Shown in pieces: positions 1 through 5,195 of a stretch of DNA of 5,344 bases. A program made the position numbers and the translations under genes. Where the stretch lies: positions 1-5,344 of the forward strand of contig DUOR01000334.1 in NCBI GenBank assembly GCA_012838715.1, read 5' to 3'. Within the stretch, counting starts at the first letter, position 1, and the number at the start of each line of letters is the position of its first letter. The notes beneath the pieces are model-generated. The model was not told the DNA's origin, did no database searches, and saw nothing but the letters and a program-made list of their open reading frames with translations. Source of the stretch: Actinomycetales bacterium (GTDB lineage: Bacteria > Actinomycetota > Actinomycetes > Mycobacteriales > Mycobacteriaceae).

Positions 1-16
1 AACGGAACAATCCGTT
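1..16 (-). terminator. Inverted repeat at window edge, possible terminator
   Basis: Bases 1-6 (AACGGA) and 11-16 (TCCGTT) are perfect reverse complements around a 4-base loop. Read leftward, in the direction of cysE transcription, this is a compact hairpin about 60 bases beyond the cysE stop. A U-tract, if there is one, would lie just outside the window. The stem is not especially GC-rich, and the feature is cut by the edge, so this is a candidate only. It could equally belong to a gene to the left. Confidence 0.35.
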
Positions 17-42
17 GGCGCCCTTCGCGATCGGGTGGGGGA

Positions 43-70
43 GCAGCGGCCGGGGCCGGGCGGCCGCCGC
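43..70 (-). terminator. GC-rich dyad just after cysE, possible terminator
   Basis: A 7-bp stem (46-52 with 61-67, GCGGCCG/CGGCCGC) encloses an 8-base loop. It extends by two more pairs (43-44 with 69-70) past one mismatch. It begins a few bases beyond the cysE stop codon on the minus strand. No T-tract follows in the leftward direction, so it is not a classical intrinsic terminator. It could slow polymerase or protect the mRNA 3' end. Confidence 0.35.
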
Positions 71-74
71 GGGG

Positions 75-668
75 TCAGATGAAGTCGCCGTCGCCCTGCA
101 CGTACACGGCCGGGTCGAGCAGCGGCTTGTGCTCGTCCTTCTTCCGCGGGCGAACCTCGCCGGGAATGCCGACGACGATGGAATCCGGCGGGCAATCCCG
201 CGTGACCACGGCGTTCGCGCCAATGGCCGAACCCTCGCCGATGACCACAGGGCCCAGCACCTTCGCGCCGGCGCCCACGGTGACGTTGTCCTCGAGCGTC
301 GGGTGGCGCTTGACCTTCGCCAGGCTGCGGCCGCCCAGGGTGACGCCGTGGTACAGCATCACGCCGTCGCCGATCTCGGCGGTCTCGCCGATGACCACGC
401 CCATGCCGTGGTCGATGAAGAAACGGCGGCCGATGGTGGCGCCCGGATGGATCTCGATGCCCGTCAGGAAACGGGTGAACTGCGACAGGATGCGGGCGAG
501 GCCCTTCGCCGCGCCACCCTTCAACCACAGCGCATGGGCCGCGCGGTGCGCCCAAATGGCGTGCAGCCCCGAATACACCAGGGCATTCTCCACGTCACCC
601 CGCGCGGCGGGATCATGGGCGCGGGCGTTTTCCAGGTCCTCTTTGAGGAGCCGCAGGAACTGGTTCAT
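75..668 (-). CDS. cysE: Serine O-acetyltransferase, EpsC/short CysE type
   Basis: This enzyme transfers acetyl from acetyl-CoA to L-serine, giving O-acetylserine for CysK; it acts in the cytoplasm. The 197-residue protein lacks most of the long N-terminal domain of E. coli CysE and resembles the short EpsC form. Residues 1-65 are helical. From about residue 70 comes a left-handed beta-helix of hexapeptide repeats ([44 protein letters not shown]). IDHG holds the catalytic His87, with Asp86 beside it. Glu72 (IEIHPG) stands where E. coli has Asp143, as is usual in the short family. The LGG loop (111-113) and RHP (121-123) near the active site are present. The ATG is preceded by AAGG nine bases upstream (678-681). 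It lies downstream of cysK on the same strand, so the two enzymes of cysteine synthesis are adjacent. The C-terminal tail ends in Ile, as in CysE proteins that dock into CysK; complex formation is an inference. Confidence 0.97.
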   Translation of the reverse strand: MNQFLRLLKEDLENARAHDPAARGDVENALVYSGLHAIWAHRAAHALWLKGGAAKGLARILSQFTRFLTGIEIHPGATIGRRFFIDHGMGVVIGETAEIGDGVMLYHGVTLGGRSLAKVKRHPTLEDNVTVGAGAKVLGPVVIGEGSAIGANAVVTRDCPPDSIVVGIPGEVRPRKKDEHKPLLDPAVYVQGDGDFI

Positions 669-692
669 GGTGATCTACCTTACATAGCGAAC

Positions 693-727
693 CGCCGGCA
701 TCCCCGCTGGGGAGGGGGATGCCGGCG
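693..727 (-). repeat. Strong 13-bp inverted repeat between cysK and cysE
   Basis: Bases 693-705 and 715-727 are perfect reverse complements (core GCCGGCATCCCC) around a 9-base loop. It is the strongest hairpin in the window. It sits between the cysK stop and the cysE start, only about 25 bases upstream of the cysE ATG. In the leftward transcript no run of U follows; the next bases read GTTCGCTATG. It may be a terminator or attenuator lowering cysE expression, an mRNA processing or stability element, or a protein-binding dyad. The sequence alone does not decide. Confidence 0.6.
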
Positions 728-751
728 ACGGTGACGGCGGGGCATGCGAAA

Positions 752-774
752 CGGCCCGCGGGAACGGCGGGCCG
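752..774 (-). repeat. 8-bp inverted repeat in the cysK-cysE spacer
   Basis: Bases 752-759 (CGGCCCGC) pair perfectly with 767-774 (GCGGGCCG) across a 7-base loop. It is the middle of three successive dyads in the spacer. Read leftward it follows the cysK stop by about 40 bases, with no U-tract after it. Confidence 0.45.
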
Positions 775-779
775 ACGCA

Positions 780-804
780 TTCCGGCGCAGGTCAGGGGCC
801 GGAA
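780..804 (-). terminator. 7-bp inverted repeat right after cysK, weak terminator candidate
   Basis: Bases 780-786 (TTCCGGC) pair with 798-804 (GCCGGAA) across an 11-base loop. The element starts 10 bases after the cysK stop codon in the leftward transcript. The A/T-containing ends of the stem give it a terminator-like shape, but no following T-run is present. Confidence 0.35.
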
Positions 805-814
805 AAGTGGGGGG

Positions 815-1747
815 CTAGTCGCGCAGGTCCTCGTACAGGATGGAGGAGACGTAGCGCTCGCCGAAGTCCGGGATGATGACGACGATCGTCTTGCCCTCGG
901 CCTCCGGGCGGGCGGCGATCTCCAGCGCGGCCTTCAGGTTCGCGCCGGCCGAAATGCCGCCGAGGATGCCCTCCTTCGCGGCGAGCTCACGGGACACCGC
1001 GATGGCGTCCTCGTTGGAGACGGCGATGACCTCGTCGAGGATGTCGCGGTCGAGGACCTCCGGCACGAAGTTGGCGCCGATGCCCTGGATCTTGTGCGGG
1101 CCGGCCTTGCCCTCGGTGAGCAGCGGGGACGCGGACGGCTCGACGGCCACCAGCTTCACGTCCTCCTTGTGGCCGCGCAGGGTGCGGCCGGCGCCGGAAA
1201 TGGTGCCGCCGGTGCCGACGCCCGCGACGAAGTAATCGACGTTGCCGTCGGTGTCCTTCCAAATCTCCTCGCCGGTGGTGGCGGCGTGGATCTCCGGGTT
1301 GGCCTTGTTGGCGAACTGGGAGGCGAGGATGGCGTTGTCGGTGTTGGCAACGATCTCGTTGGCCTTCTCCACCGCACCGCGCATGCCCTCGGCGCCCGGG
1401 GTGAGCACCAGCTCGGCGCCGAAGGCGCGGAGGACGACGCGGCGCTCCTGGCTCATGGTGTCGGGCATCGTGAGGATCACCTTGTAACCGCGGGCGGCGC
1501 CGACCAGGGCCAGGGCGATGCCGGTGTTGCCGGAGGTGCCCTCGACGATGGTGCCGCCCGGCTTCAGCTCGCCGGACTTCTCGGCGGCGTCGACGATGGC
1601 CTTGCCGATGCGGTCCTTGACGCTGTTGGCCGGGTTGTAGAACTCCAGCTTCGCGACGACGGTGCCGGGAAGGCCCTCGGTAATGCGGTTCAGCTTCACC
1701 AGCGGGGTGCCGCCGATGAGGTCGGTGATGTTCTCGTGGATGGTCAT
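815..1747 (-). CDS. cysK: Cysteine synthase A (O-acetylserine sulfhydrylase)
   Basis: This PLP enzyme of fold type II condenses O-acetylserine with sulfide to give L-cysteine in the cytoplasm. At 310 residues it has the normal length for CysK. Lys44 in NSVKDR is the Schiff-base lysine. TSGNTG (71-76) is the substrate-binding loop. GTGGT (178-182) forms the PLP phosphate pocket. Ser266 in GISAGAN should contact the pyridine nitrogen. The C-terminal DFGERYVSS (294-302) is also typical. The ATG is preceded by AAAGGA with 8 bases of spacing (1756-1761). CysM and cystathionine beta-synthase are relatives, but the length, the NSVKDR motif and the neighbouring cysE fit CysK best. The promoter and an McbR-like operator lie just upstream. 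Repression by an McbR-type regulator when sulfur amino acids are plentiful is inferred from that site. Confidence 0.98.
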   Translation of the reverse strand: MTIHENITDLIGGTPLVKLNRITEGLPGTVVAKLEFYNPANSVKDRIGKAIVDAAEKSGELKPGGTIVEGTSGNTGIALALVGAARGYKVILTMPDTMSQERRVVLRAFGAELVLTPGAEGMRGAVEKANEIVANTDNAILASQFANKANPEIHAATTGEEIWKDTDGNVDYFVAGVGTGGTISGAGRTLRGHKEDVKLVAVEPSASPLLTEGKAGPHKIQGIGANFVPEVLDRDILDEVIAVSNEDAIAVSRELAAKEGILGGISAGANLKAALEIAARPEAEGKTIVVIIPDFGERYVSSILYEDLRD

Positions 1748-1755
1748 CCAGGATG

Positions 1756-1761
1756 TCCTTT
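1756..1761 (-). promoter_or_regulatory. Ribosome binding site of cysK
   Basis: The minus strand reads AAAGGA here, 8 bases before the ATG at 1747. This fits the conserved N-terminus of CysK and supports the chosen start. Confidence 0.85.
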
Positions 1762-1786
1762 CGGTTCTCGTGTTCGTCGTTGGGCG

Positions 1787-1815
1787 AGTCTACAACCCGT
1801 CCCCGAGTTTGTACA
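1787..1815 (-). promoter_or_regulatory. cysK promoter, sigma-70 type
   Basis: On the minus strand TGTACA (1810-1815, four of six matches to TTGACA) is followed after exactly 17 bases by TAGACT (1787-1792, fitting the corynebacterial TAnnnT). Transcription would begin near 1780, leaving a leader of about 33 bases that contains the AAAGGA ribosome binding site. No transcript data are available, so this is a prediction from the sequence. Confidence 0.65.
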
Positions 1816-1829
1816 GACTGGTTGGTCTA
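1814..1829. promoter_or_regulatory. McbR-like operator over the cysK -35 box
   Basis: The plus strand reads CAGAC, six bases (TGGTTG), GTCTA. The published operator of McbR, the methionine and cysteine biosynthesis repressor of Corynebacterium glutamicum, is TAGAC-N6-GTCTA; nine of ten defined positions match with exact spacing. The dyad overlaps the last two bases of the predicted -35 hexamer, so bound repressor would block polymerase. cysK is a known McbR-controlled gene in C. glutamicum, which supports the reading. That this organism encodes McbR is an inference. Confidence 0.75.
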
Positions 1830-2043
1830 GTTGGCAATTCGTGGACCTTCGATGCCGAACGATGGGCCGCTGACCTGCCGAATCATTCGGATGTGACCTT
1901 TCCCTCCGTTACCCCGCCCGGTCTAGATGGTGTCCGTTCCGGGGGTGTTCGATGTTCCCCGCGGGCGCCGCGGAACCCCGTCGGCAAGCACGGCGCCCGC
2001 AGCCGACGGCGGGAGGTAGTGCGGACCTATCCGAGCCATCGCC
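1830..2043. other. Divergent intergenic region without a recognisable gene
   Basis: These 214 bases lie between the cysK operator and the proposed cbiM leader promoter. I find no convincing coding region. They hold a perfect short palindrome (1878-1890) and a GC-rich dyad in which CCGCGG occurs at 1959-1964 and 1968-1973. An extra GTCTA pentamer lies at 1921-1925 but lacks a partner half-site. The function of this spacer is not evident. Confidence 0.6.
1878..1890. repeat. Short palindrome, possible operator
   Basis: CCGAAT (1878-1883), a central C, then ATTCGG (1885-1890) form a perfect 6-bp dyad. It lies about 50 bases upstream of the cysK -35 box and about 150 bases upstream of the riboswitch. 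A dyad of this size could bind a dimeric regulator, but I do not recognise the motif. Confidence 0.3.
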
Positions 2044-2049
2044 TACACT
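2044..2049 (+). promoter_or_regulatory. Putative -10 box of the cbiMNQO leader
   Basis: TACACT fits the TAnnnT -10 pattern. It lies 7 bases before the 5' strand of the riboswitch P1 stem at 2057, so transcription would start right at the aptamer. No good -35 hexamer is seen about 17 bases upstream (GCGGAC at 2021-2026), which is common in actinobacterial promoters. Confidence 0.5.
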
Positions 2050-2056
2050 TGGCGTT

Positions 2057-2275
2057 GATCCGCGGTGTTCGGGAACGCCCTGCAATTGGGCGGCGGCCCT
2101 CGCCACTGTGATCGGGGTGACCCCGGCCGGCACACGCCACCTGAGGTCCGCGCCATTGGAAAGGCGCGGATGCGACGGGAAGGCGCCGGACCGGACGTCA
2201 CCGGGACCATGCTCCCGCGCCAGCGGGCATGGCCGCGGTGACTGCCCCGTCAGCCAGGAGACCGGCCGTGGGATC
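2057..2275 (+). ncRNA. Cobalamin riboswitch (class I) leading cbiMNQO
   Basis: This RNA element senses adenosylcobalamin and is expected to repress the operon when it is bound. The conserved blocks appear in order. GGGAA is at 2071-2075, followed by a small hairpin in the position of the usual GGTG-nnA-nnCC block (CCC/GGG around TGCAATT). CGCCACTGTGA is at 2101-2111 and GGGAAGGCG at 2177-2185. The B12 box GTCAGCCAGGAGACC is at 2249-2263. GATCC (2057-2061) and GGATC (2271-2275) can close the P1 stem. A peripheral arm between 2197 and 2242 is well paired: GTCACC with GGTGAC, CCATGC with GCATGG, CCGC with GCGG. The downstream genes import cobalt, the usual target of this family. Exact ends are approximate. 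Confidence 0.93.
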
Positions 2276-2277
2276 GC

Positions 2278-2299
2278 TTCCGGCTCAACCGTGCCGGAA
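2278..2299 (+). promoter_or_regulatory. Hairpin in the riboswitch expression platform
   Basis: TTCCGGC (2278-2284) and GCCGGAA (2293-2299) form a perfect 7-bp stem with an 8-base loop, just after the P1 stem. It is followed by TGGTTTCG, only weakly U-rich, so a transcription terminator is possible but not strong. Its 5' arm (CTTCC, 2277-2281) could instead pair with GGAAG (2339-2343), which covers the cbiM ribosome binding site. That would be a translational switch, and this alternative pairing is an inference. Confidence 0.5.
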
Positions 2300-2337
2300 T
2301 GGTTTCGATGCGTCCCTGCGAGGTGCCGGGGCGCGTG

Positions 2338-2342
2338 AGGAA
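2338..2342 (+). promoter_or_regulatory. Ribosome binding site that sets the cbiM start
   Basis: AGGAA lies 10 bases before the ATG at 2353. It supports that codon over the in-frame ATGs further upstream (at 2299 and 2308), which sit inside or right after the leader hairpin and would add a non-family N-terminus. Confidence 0.75.
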
Positions 2343-2352
2343 GTTCTTGCAC

Positions 2353-3132
2353 ATGCATATCGCGGAAGGTTTTCTTCCGGTCGGTCATGCCGCGGCGTGG
2401 ACGGTGGCCGCGGCCCCGTTCGTCGTCCATGGCGCATGGCGGGCGAAGAAACTGATTCAGGAAACCCCGAATGCGGGGATGCTGCTGGGGGCGGCGGGCG
2501 CGTTCACGTTCGTGCTGTCGGCCCTGAAGATCCCGTCGGTGACGGGTTCGACGTCGCACCCGACGGGCACCGGTTTGGGCACGGTGCTGTTCCGGCCCCC
2601 GGTGATGGCGCTCATCGCCACCATCGTCCTTCTTTTCCAGACCCTGCTGCTCGCGCACGGCGGCATCACCACGCTCGGCGCGAACGTGTTCTCCATGGGC
2701 ATCGTCGGTCCGTGGGTGGCGTGGGGCGGATACCTGCTCGTCCGCCGCGCCGGCGGCGGGCTGCTGCCGGCGGTGTTCGTCGCGGCGTTCCTGGCGGACC
2801 TGTCCACCTACGTCGTCACGTCGTCCCAGCTGGCCATCGCCCACCCGGCCGACCCGGGCGGCATCGGCGGCGCGCTGGCGGCGTTCCTGTCGCTGTTCGC
2901 CATCACCCAGATTCCGCTGGCCATCATCGAGGCGCTGCTCACCGTGCTGGTGGTCAAGGCGCTGCGCACGGTCGCGGAGAAGGAACTGTTCGGGCTGGGG
3001 GTGCTGCGCCGGAACGAGCTTTCCGACGCCACCGCCGCCGAGATCCGGGAGGGCGCCAGCGACGGCGCCGACCCGGTCGCCGTTGCGGCGAACGGATCCA
3101 CCCCGGCCCCCGGAGCGGGGGCCGACCAATGA
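2353..3132 (+). CDS. cbiM: CbiM, metal-binding membrane (S) subunit of ECF cobalt transporter
   Basis: CbiM captures Co2+ outside the cell and carries it through the membrane as the substrate-specific part of the CbiMNQO importer. The 259-residue protein starts with the family's hallmark MHIAEGFLP. In the solved NikM2 relative, the Met1 amino group, His2 and a later His coordinate the metal; here these would be Met1, His2 and His69 in [10 protein letters not shown]. The mature N-terminus is therefore functional, which fixes the start at 2353. Several hydrophobic stretches follow (roughly 10-26, 42-58, 84-101, 108-130, 135-158, 172-203), fitting the expected six or seven membrane helices. The last 45 or so residues are a polar Ala/Gly/Asp-rich tail, longer than in many relatives. 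The stop overlaps the possible cbiN start (ATGA, 3129-3132). Cobalt rather than nickel is inferred from the B12 riboswitch and from the CbiN partner. Confidence 0.97.
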   Translation: MHIAEGFLPVGHAAAWTVAAAPFVVHGAWRAKKLIQETPNAGMLLGAAGAFTFVLSALKIPSVTGSTSHPTGTGLGTVLFRPPVMALIATIVLLFQTLLLAHGGITTLGANVFSMGIVGPWVAWGGYLLVRRAGGGLLPAVFVAAFLADLSTYVVTSSQLAIAHPADPGGIGGALAAFLSLFAITQIPLAIIEALLTVLVVKALRTVAEKELFGLGVLRRNELSDATAAEIREGASDGADPVAVAANGSTPAPGAGADQ

Positions 3133-3578
3133 GCATCGACCGGCAGGGAGCGGCGAACATGAGCGCGGCGAAGGAAAAGAATCCCGGCGGAAGCAACTCC
3201 GGCGGAAACCCCGGCGGCAACAGCTCGGGCGGCAACAACTCGGGTGGCGCGTGGCTGACGGTGGGCATCATCGTCCTCATCGCCCTGCTCGCGGCGTTCC
3301 CGTTGTTCTTCAACGCGGGCGACCCCGATGAGGAGGAGCCCTTCGGCGGCGCCGACGGCCAGGCCGAGGGCATCGTCGAGGAGCACAACCCCGACTACGA
3401 GCCCTGGTTCGAACCGATCACCTCCGACCTGCCCGGCGAGGTGGAGTCCGGCATCTTCGCGCTGCAGGCCGCCCTCGGCGCCGGCGTGGTCGGCTACGTG
3501 ATCGGCAACTTCCGCGGCCGTACCAGGGAGCGCGAGGAACGTCGCGGTTCCGCGGCCGACCCCGGGCTTTCCGCGTAG
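3129..3578 (+). CDS. cbiN: CbiN, auxiliary membrane subunit of cobalt transporter
   Basis: CbiN is the small partner that CbiM needs for metal loading. One membrane helix lies at about 41-61 ([20 protein letters not shown]). An outside loop follows with [14 protein letters not shown] and [10 protein letters not shown], both family hallmarks. A second helix is at about 108-127 ([17 protein letters not shown]), followed by a basic tail. At 149 residues it is longer than the usual 90-110, because a Gly/Asn/Ser-rich stretch (about 20-40) precedes the first helix. Two starts are plausible. The ATG at 3129 overlaps the cbiM stop, which suggests coupled translation. The ATG at 3159 has the better ribosome binding site (AGGGAG, 8 bases away) and would give 139 residues. 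The longer form is listed, without strong preference. cbiQ follows after 3 bases. Confidence 0.93.
   Translation: MSIDRQGAANMSAAKEKNPGGSNSGGNPGGNSSGGNNSGGAWLTVGIIVLIALLAAFPLFFNAGDPDEEEPFGGADGQAEGIVEEHNPDYEPWFEPITSDLPGEVESGIFALQAALGAGVVGYVIGNFRGRTREREERRGSAADPGLSA
3145..3150 (+). promoter_or_regulatory. Ribosome binding site favouring the internal cbiN start
   Basis: AGGGAG sits 8 bases before the ATG at 3159. The ATG at 3129 has only GGAG (3112-3115) at 13 bases, so initiation at 3159 may dominate. Confidence 0.55.
3186..3248 (+). repeat. Low-complexity Gly-Gly-Asn/Ser repeat within cbiN
   Basis: Imperfect repeats of a GGC-GG(A/C/T) core with AAC and TCG/TCC codons encode alternating Gly-Gly and Asn/Ser residues ([21 protein letters not shown] covers residues 20-40, one residue over the quoting limit if continued). 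It is an apparently disordered linker ahead of the first membrane helix. Such tracts can expand or contract by slippage. Confidence 0.7.
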
Positions 3579-3581
3579 GGG

Positions 3582-4331
3582 ATGAACGCGCTGGAGGCCG
3601 CGGCGGCCACCGGCAGGTGGGCGCGGCGGAACGTGGGGGAGAAGGTGCTGCTCTGCGGCGGCCTGCTCCTCCTCGCCGTGTCCCTGCCCGCGTGGCCCGC
3701 GGCCCCCGTGGTACTGACGGCCGTCGTTGGCGCCGCCATCGCGGCGCGCGTGCCGCCGCGTCTGTTCGCGGCGTTGGTTCTCGCCCCCGTTGCGTTCGTC
3801 GCGGTCGGGTCCTTCCCCCTGTTGGTGTCGGTCAGCACCGATGGGCTGGGGTGGTCCCCGACCGGGCCGCAGCGGGCGGCGGAAACCATCGCCCGGACAT
3901 TCGCGGCGGTGTCCTGCACCATGCTTTTCGCGGTGACGACGCCAATGTCGGAATTGTTGGCCTGGGCCAACCGTCGCGGTATCCCGCGATTCGTCACGTA
4001 CCTCGCCGACGTCACCTACCGGATGACCGGCACGCTCATCGAGTCCGCCCGTTCGATGCATCTCGCCCAGGCACAGCGCCTGGGGCACGCGACGCGGCGG
4101 GGACTGCTCCTGGGCGTCGCCGGGCAGTCCGCCAATCTGTTCATCATGGCCTTTTCCCGCGCCCGCCGGCTCGGGGAGGGGCTCGAGTTGCGCGCCGAGC
4201 CTGGCGCGTCCGCGGTACTGCTCATCGAGCGGCCGGGGGACCGCCGGTTCGTGCTCGCGTCCATCGCGGTCCTGGTGGCCGTCGTTGCGGTCGTCGCCGC
4301 GGTGAGGGGGTGGCTGCCATGGCCGGGATGA
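3582..4331 (+). CDS. cbiQ: CbiQ, transmembrane coupling (T) subunit of cobalt ECF transporter
   Basis: CbiQ links the CbiMN membrane part to the CbiO ATPase and passes on the movement caused by ATP hydrolysis. The 249-residue protein shows the family N-terminus (RRNVGEKVLLCGGLLLLAVS, 15-34). Hydrophobic helices lie at about 22-38, 41-57, 62-83, 104-120 and 224-242. A long cytoplasmic part (about 121-215) holds two A-x-R-x-G elements exactly 30 residues apart (AQRLG 164-168, ARRLG 194-198). These resemble the paired coupling motifs of EcfT proteins that contact the ATPases. The ATG at 3582 lies 3 bases after the cbiN stop. It has no properly spaced ribosome binding site, since AGGGG touches the start codon, so coupled translation from cbiN is likely. 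A GTG at 3633 is a less likely alternative start. Its stop overlaps cbiO. Confidence 0.94.
   Translation: MNALEAAAATGRWARRNVGEKVLLCGGLLLLAVSLPAWPAAPVVLTAVVGAAIAARVPPRLFAALVLAPVAFVAVGSFPLLVSVSTDGLGWSPTGPQRAAETIARTFAAVSCTMLFAVTTPMSELLAWANRRGIPRFVTYLADVTYRMTGTLIESARSMHLAQAQRLGHATRRGLLLGVAGQSANLFIMAFSRARRLGEGLELRAEPGASAVLLIERPGDRRFVLASIAVLVAVVAVVAAVRGWLPWPG
4304..4310 (+). promoter_or_regulatory. Ribosome binding site that sets the cbiO start
   Basis: GAGGGGG inside the end of cbiQ lies 8 bases before the ATG at 4319 but 17 before the ATG at 4328. It favours the first of the two in-frame starts. Confidence 0.7.
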
Positions 4332-5170
4332 CCGATCCGGGCGGTTCCGGGGGCGCGGGCCGTCCCGCCGATCCGGGCGCGCCCCTGGTCTCGGTGCGGG
4401 GCGCTGGTTTCCGGCACCCCGGCGTCGAGGTCCTGCGCGGCGTCGACCTGGATATTTTCCCGGGGGAGCGGTTGGCGCTGCTCGGGGCGAACGGTTCCGG
4501 CAAGTCGACGTTGCTGCGCCTCCTCGCGGGTGCGGCCGAGCCGCACGGCGGCCGCCTGTCGCTCGACGGCCGCCCCTACGACTACGGCCGGAAGGGCCGC
4601 AACCGCATCCGCGGCCGCATCCAGATGCTCATGCAGGATCCGGATGACCAGATCTTCGCCACCAGCGTCGCCGCCGACGTCTCCTACGGCCCCGTCAACC
4701 AGGGCCTGGCCGAGGCGGAGGTCCGCGCCCGGGTCGATGAGGCGATGGCCGCGGCCGAGATTTCGGACCTCGCCGACCGCGTCCCCCACCAGCTGTCCTA
4801 CGGGCAGCGCAAGCGGGTCGCGCTGGCGGGCGCCCTGGCGATGAAGCCGGACGTGCTCCTCCTCGACGAGCCGACCGCCGGCCTCGACCCCGTGGCCACC
4901 CGGAACCTCCTGGGCACCCTGGTCCGCCTGCATGATGCCGGCGTCGCCGTCGTCATGGCCACGCACGAGGTCGACGTGGCGTGGGATTTCGCCCGCCGCG
5001 CCGCCGTGCTTTCCGACGGCCGACTCACCGTCGGCCCCGGTGACCGGGTGCTCCTCGACGCCGACCTGGTGCGGAGGGCCCGCCTGGCGTTGCCGTGGGC
5101 GCCGCTGGTGGCCCGGGCGCTGGGCCGCAACGCCGACGACATCCGGCGGCCCGAGGATCTGCTCGGCTGA
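4319..5170 (+). CDS. cbiO: CbiO, ATPase (A) subunit of cobalt ECF transporter
   Basis: CbiO hydrolyses ATP on the cytoplasmic side to drive cobalt uptake through CbiQ and CbiM. The 283-residue protein has all ABC ATPase motifs. Walker A is GANGSGKST (56-64), the Q-loop is at Gln106 (MLMQDPDDQIF), and the signature is LSYGQRKR (159-166). Walker B is VLLLDEPTAGLD (179-190) with catalytic Glu184, and the H-loop is His216 (ATHEVD). DPDDQIF after the Q-loop is typical of ECF ATPases. Only one ATPase gene is present, so CbiO should act as a homodimer, as known for this group. Two ATG codons compete: 4319, with a good ribosome binding site, and 4328, which overlaps the cbiQ stop as ATGA. The first is chosen. 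About 20 Gly/Pro-rich residues precede the domain, and the C-terminus ends shortly after the short post-ATPase region. Confidence 0.97.
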   Translation: MAGMTDPGGSGGAGRPADPGAPLVSVRGAGFRHPGVEVLRGVDLDIFPGERLALLGANGSGKSTLLRLLAGAAEPHGGRLSLDGRPYDYGRKGRNRIRGRIQMLMQDPDDQIFATSVAADVSYGPVNQGLAEAEVRARVDEAMAAAEISDLADRVPHQLSYGQRKRVALAGALAMKPDVLLLDEPTAGLDPVATRNLLGTLVRLHDAGVAVVMATHEVDVAWDFARRAAVLSDGRLTVGPGDRVLLDADLVRRARLALPWAPLVARALGRNADDIRRPEDLLG

Positions 5171-5195
5171 GATCCCGGGCCGCCGGCCGCCGCGG

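Noticed and set aside
15..734. Plus-strand open frames opposite cysE
   Set aside because: cysE on the other strand has a complete hexapeptide-repeat enzyme; the opposing frames show no domain.
719..1873. Long plus-strand open frame (384 codons) opposite cysK
   Set aside because: It is antisense to a complete cysK with all catalytic motifs. Its product is Gly/Ala/Asp/Arg-rich without family motifs, as expected for a shadow frame in high-GC DNA.
2465..2478. Small hairpin CCCCG-AATG-CGGGG
   Set aside because: It lies inside cbiM coding sequence, is short and has no U-tract; chance pairing is likely in GC-rich DNA.
2229..3128. Upstream in-frame extension of cbiN
   Set aside because: This part of the frame overlaps cbiM in another frame and gives an Arg/Gly-rich product. 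Only the part from 3129 matches CbiN.
1909..3129. Minus-strand open frame of 406 codons across the riboswitch and cbiM
   Set aside because: It is antisense to cbiM and to the riboswitch. The translation is Arg/Gly/Gln-rich and low in complexity, with no recognisable domain.
3186..3248. CRISPR-like or tandem repeat array
   Set aside because: The repeats are imperfect codon-level Gly/Asn/Ser repeats within cbiN, with no spacers.
2808..4088. Minus-strand open frame of 426 codons opposite cbiM, cbiN and cbiQ
   Set aside because: It is antisense to three genes with clear family motifs, and its composition is that of a high-GC shadow frame.
3617..4318. Upstream in-frame extension of cbiO
   Set aside because: It overlaps cbiQ in another frame and has no ABC motif. 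The ABC protein begins at 4319, where there is a good ribosome binding site.
5171..5195. Bidirectional terminator between cbiO and metE
   Set aside because: Only stems of four or five GC pairs can be drawn and there is no T-tract on either strand, so it is not called.
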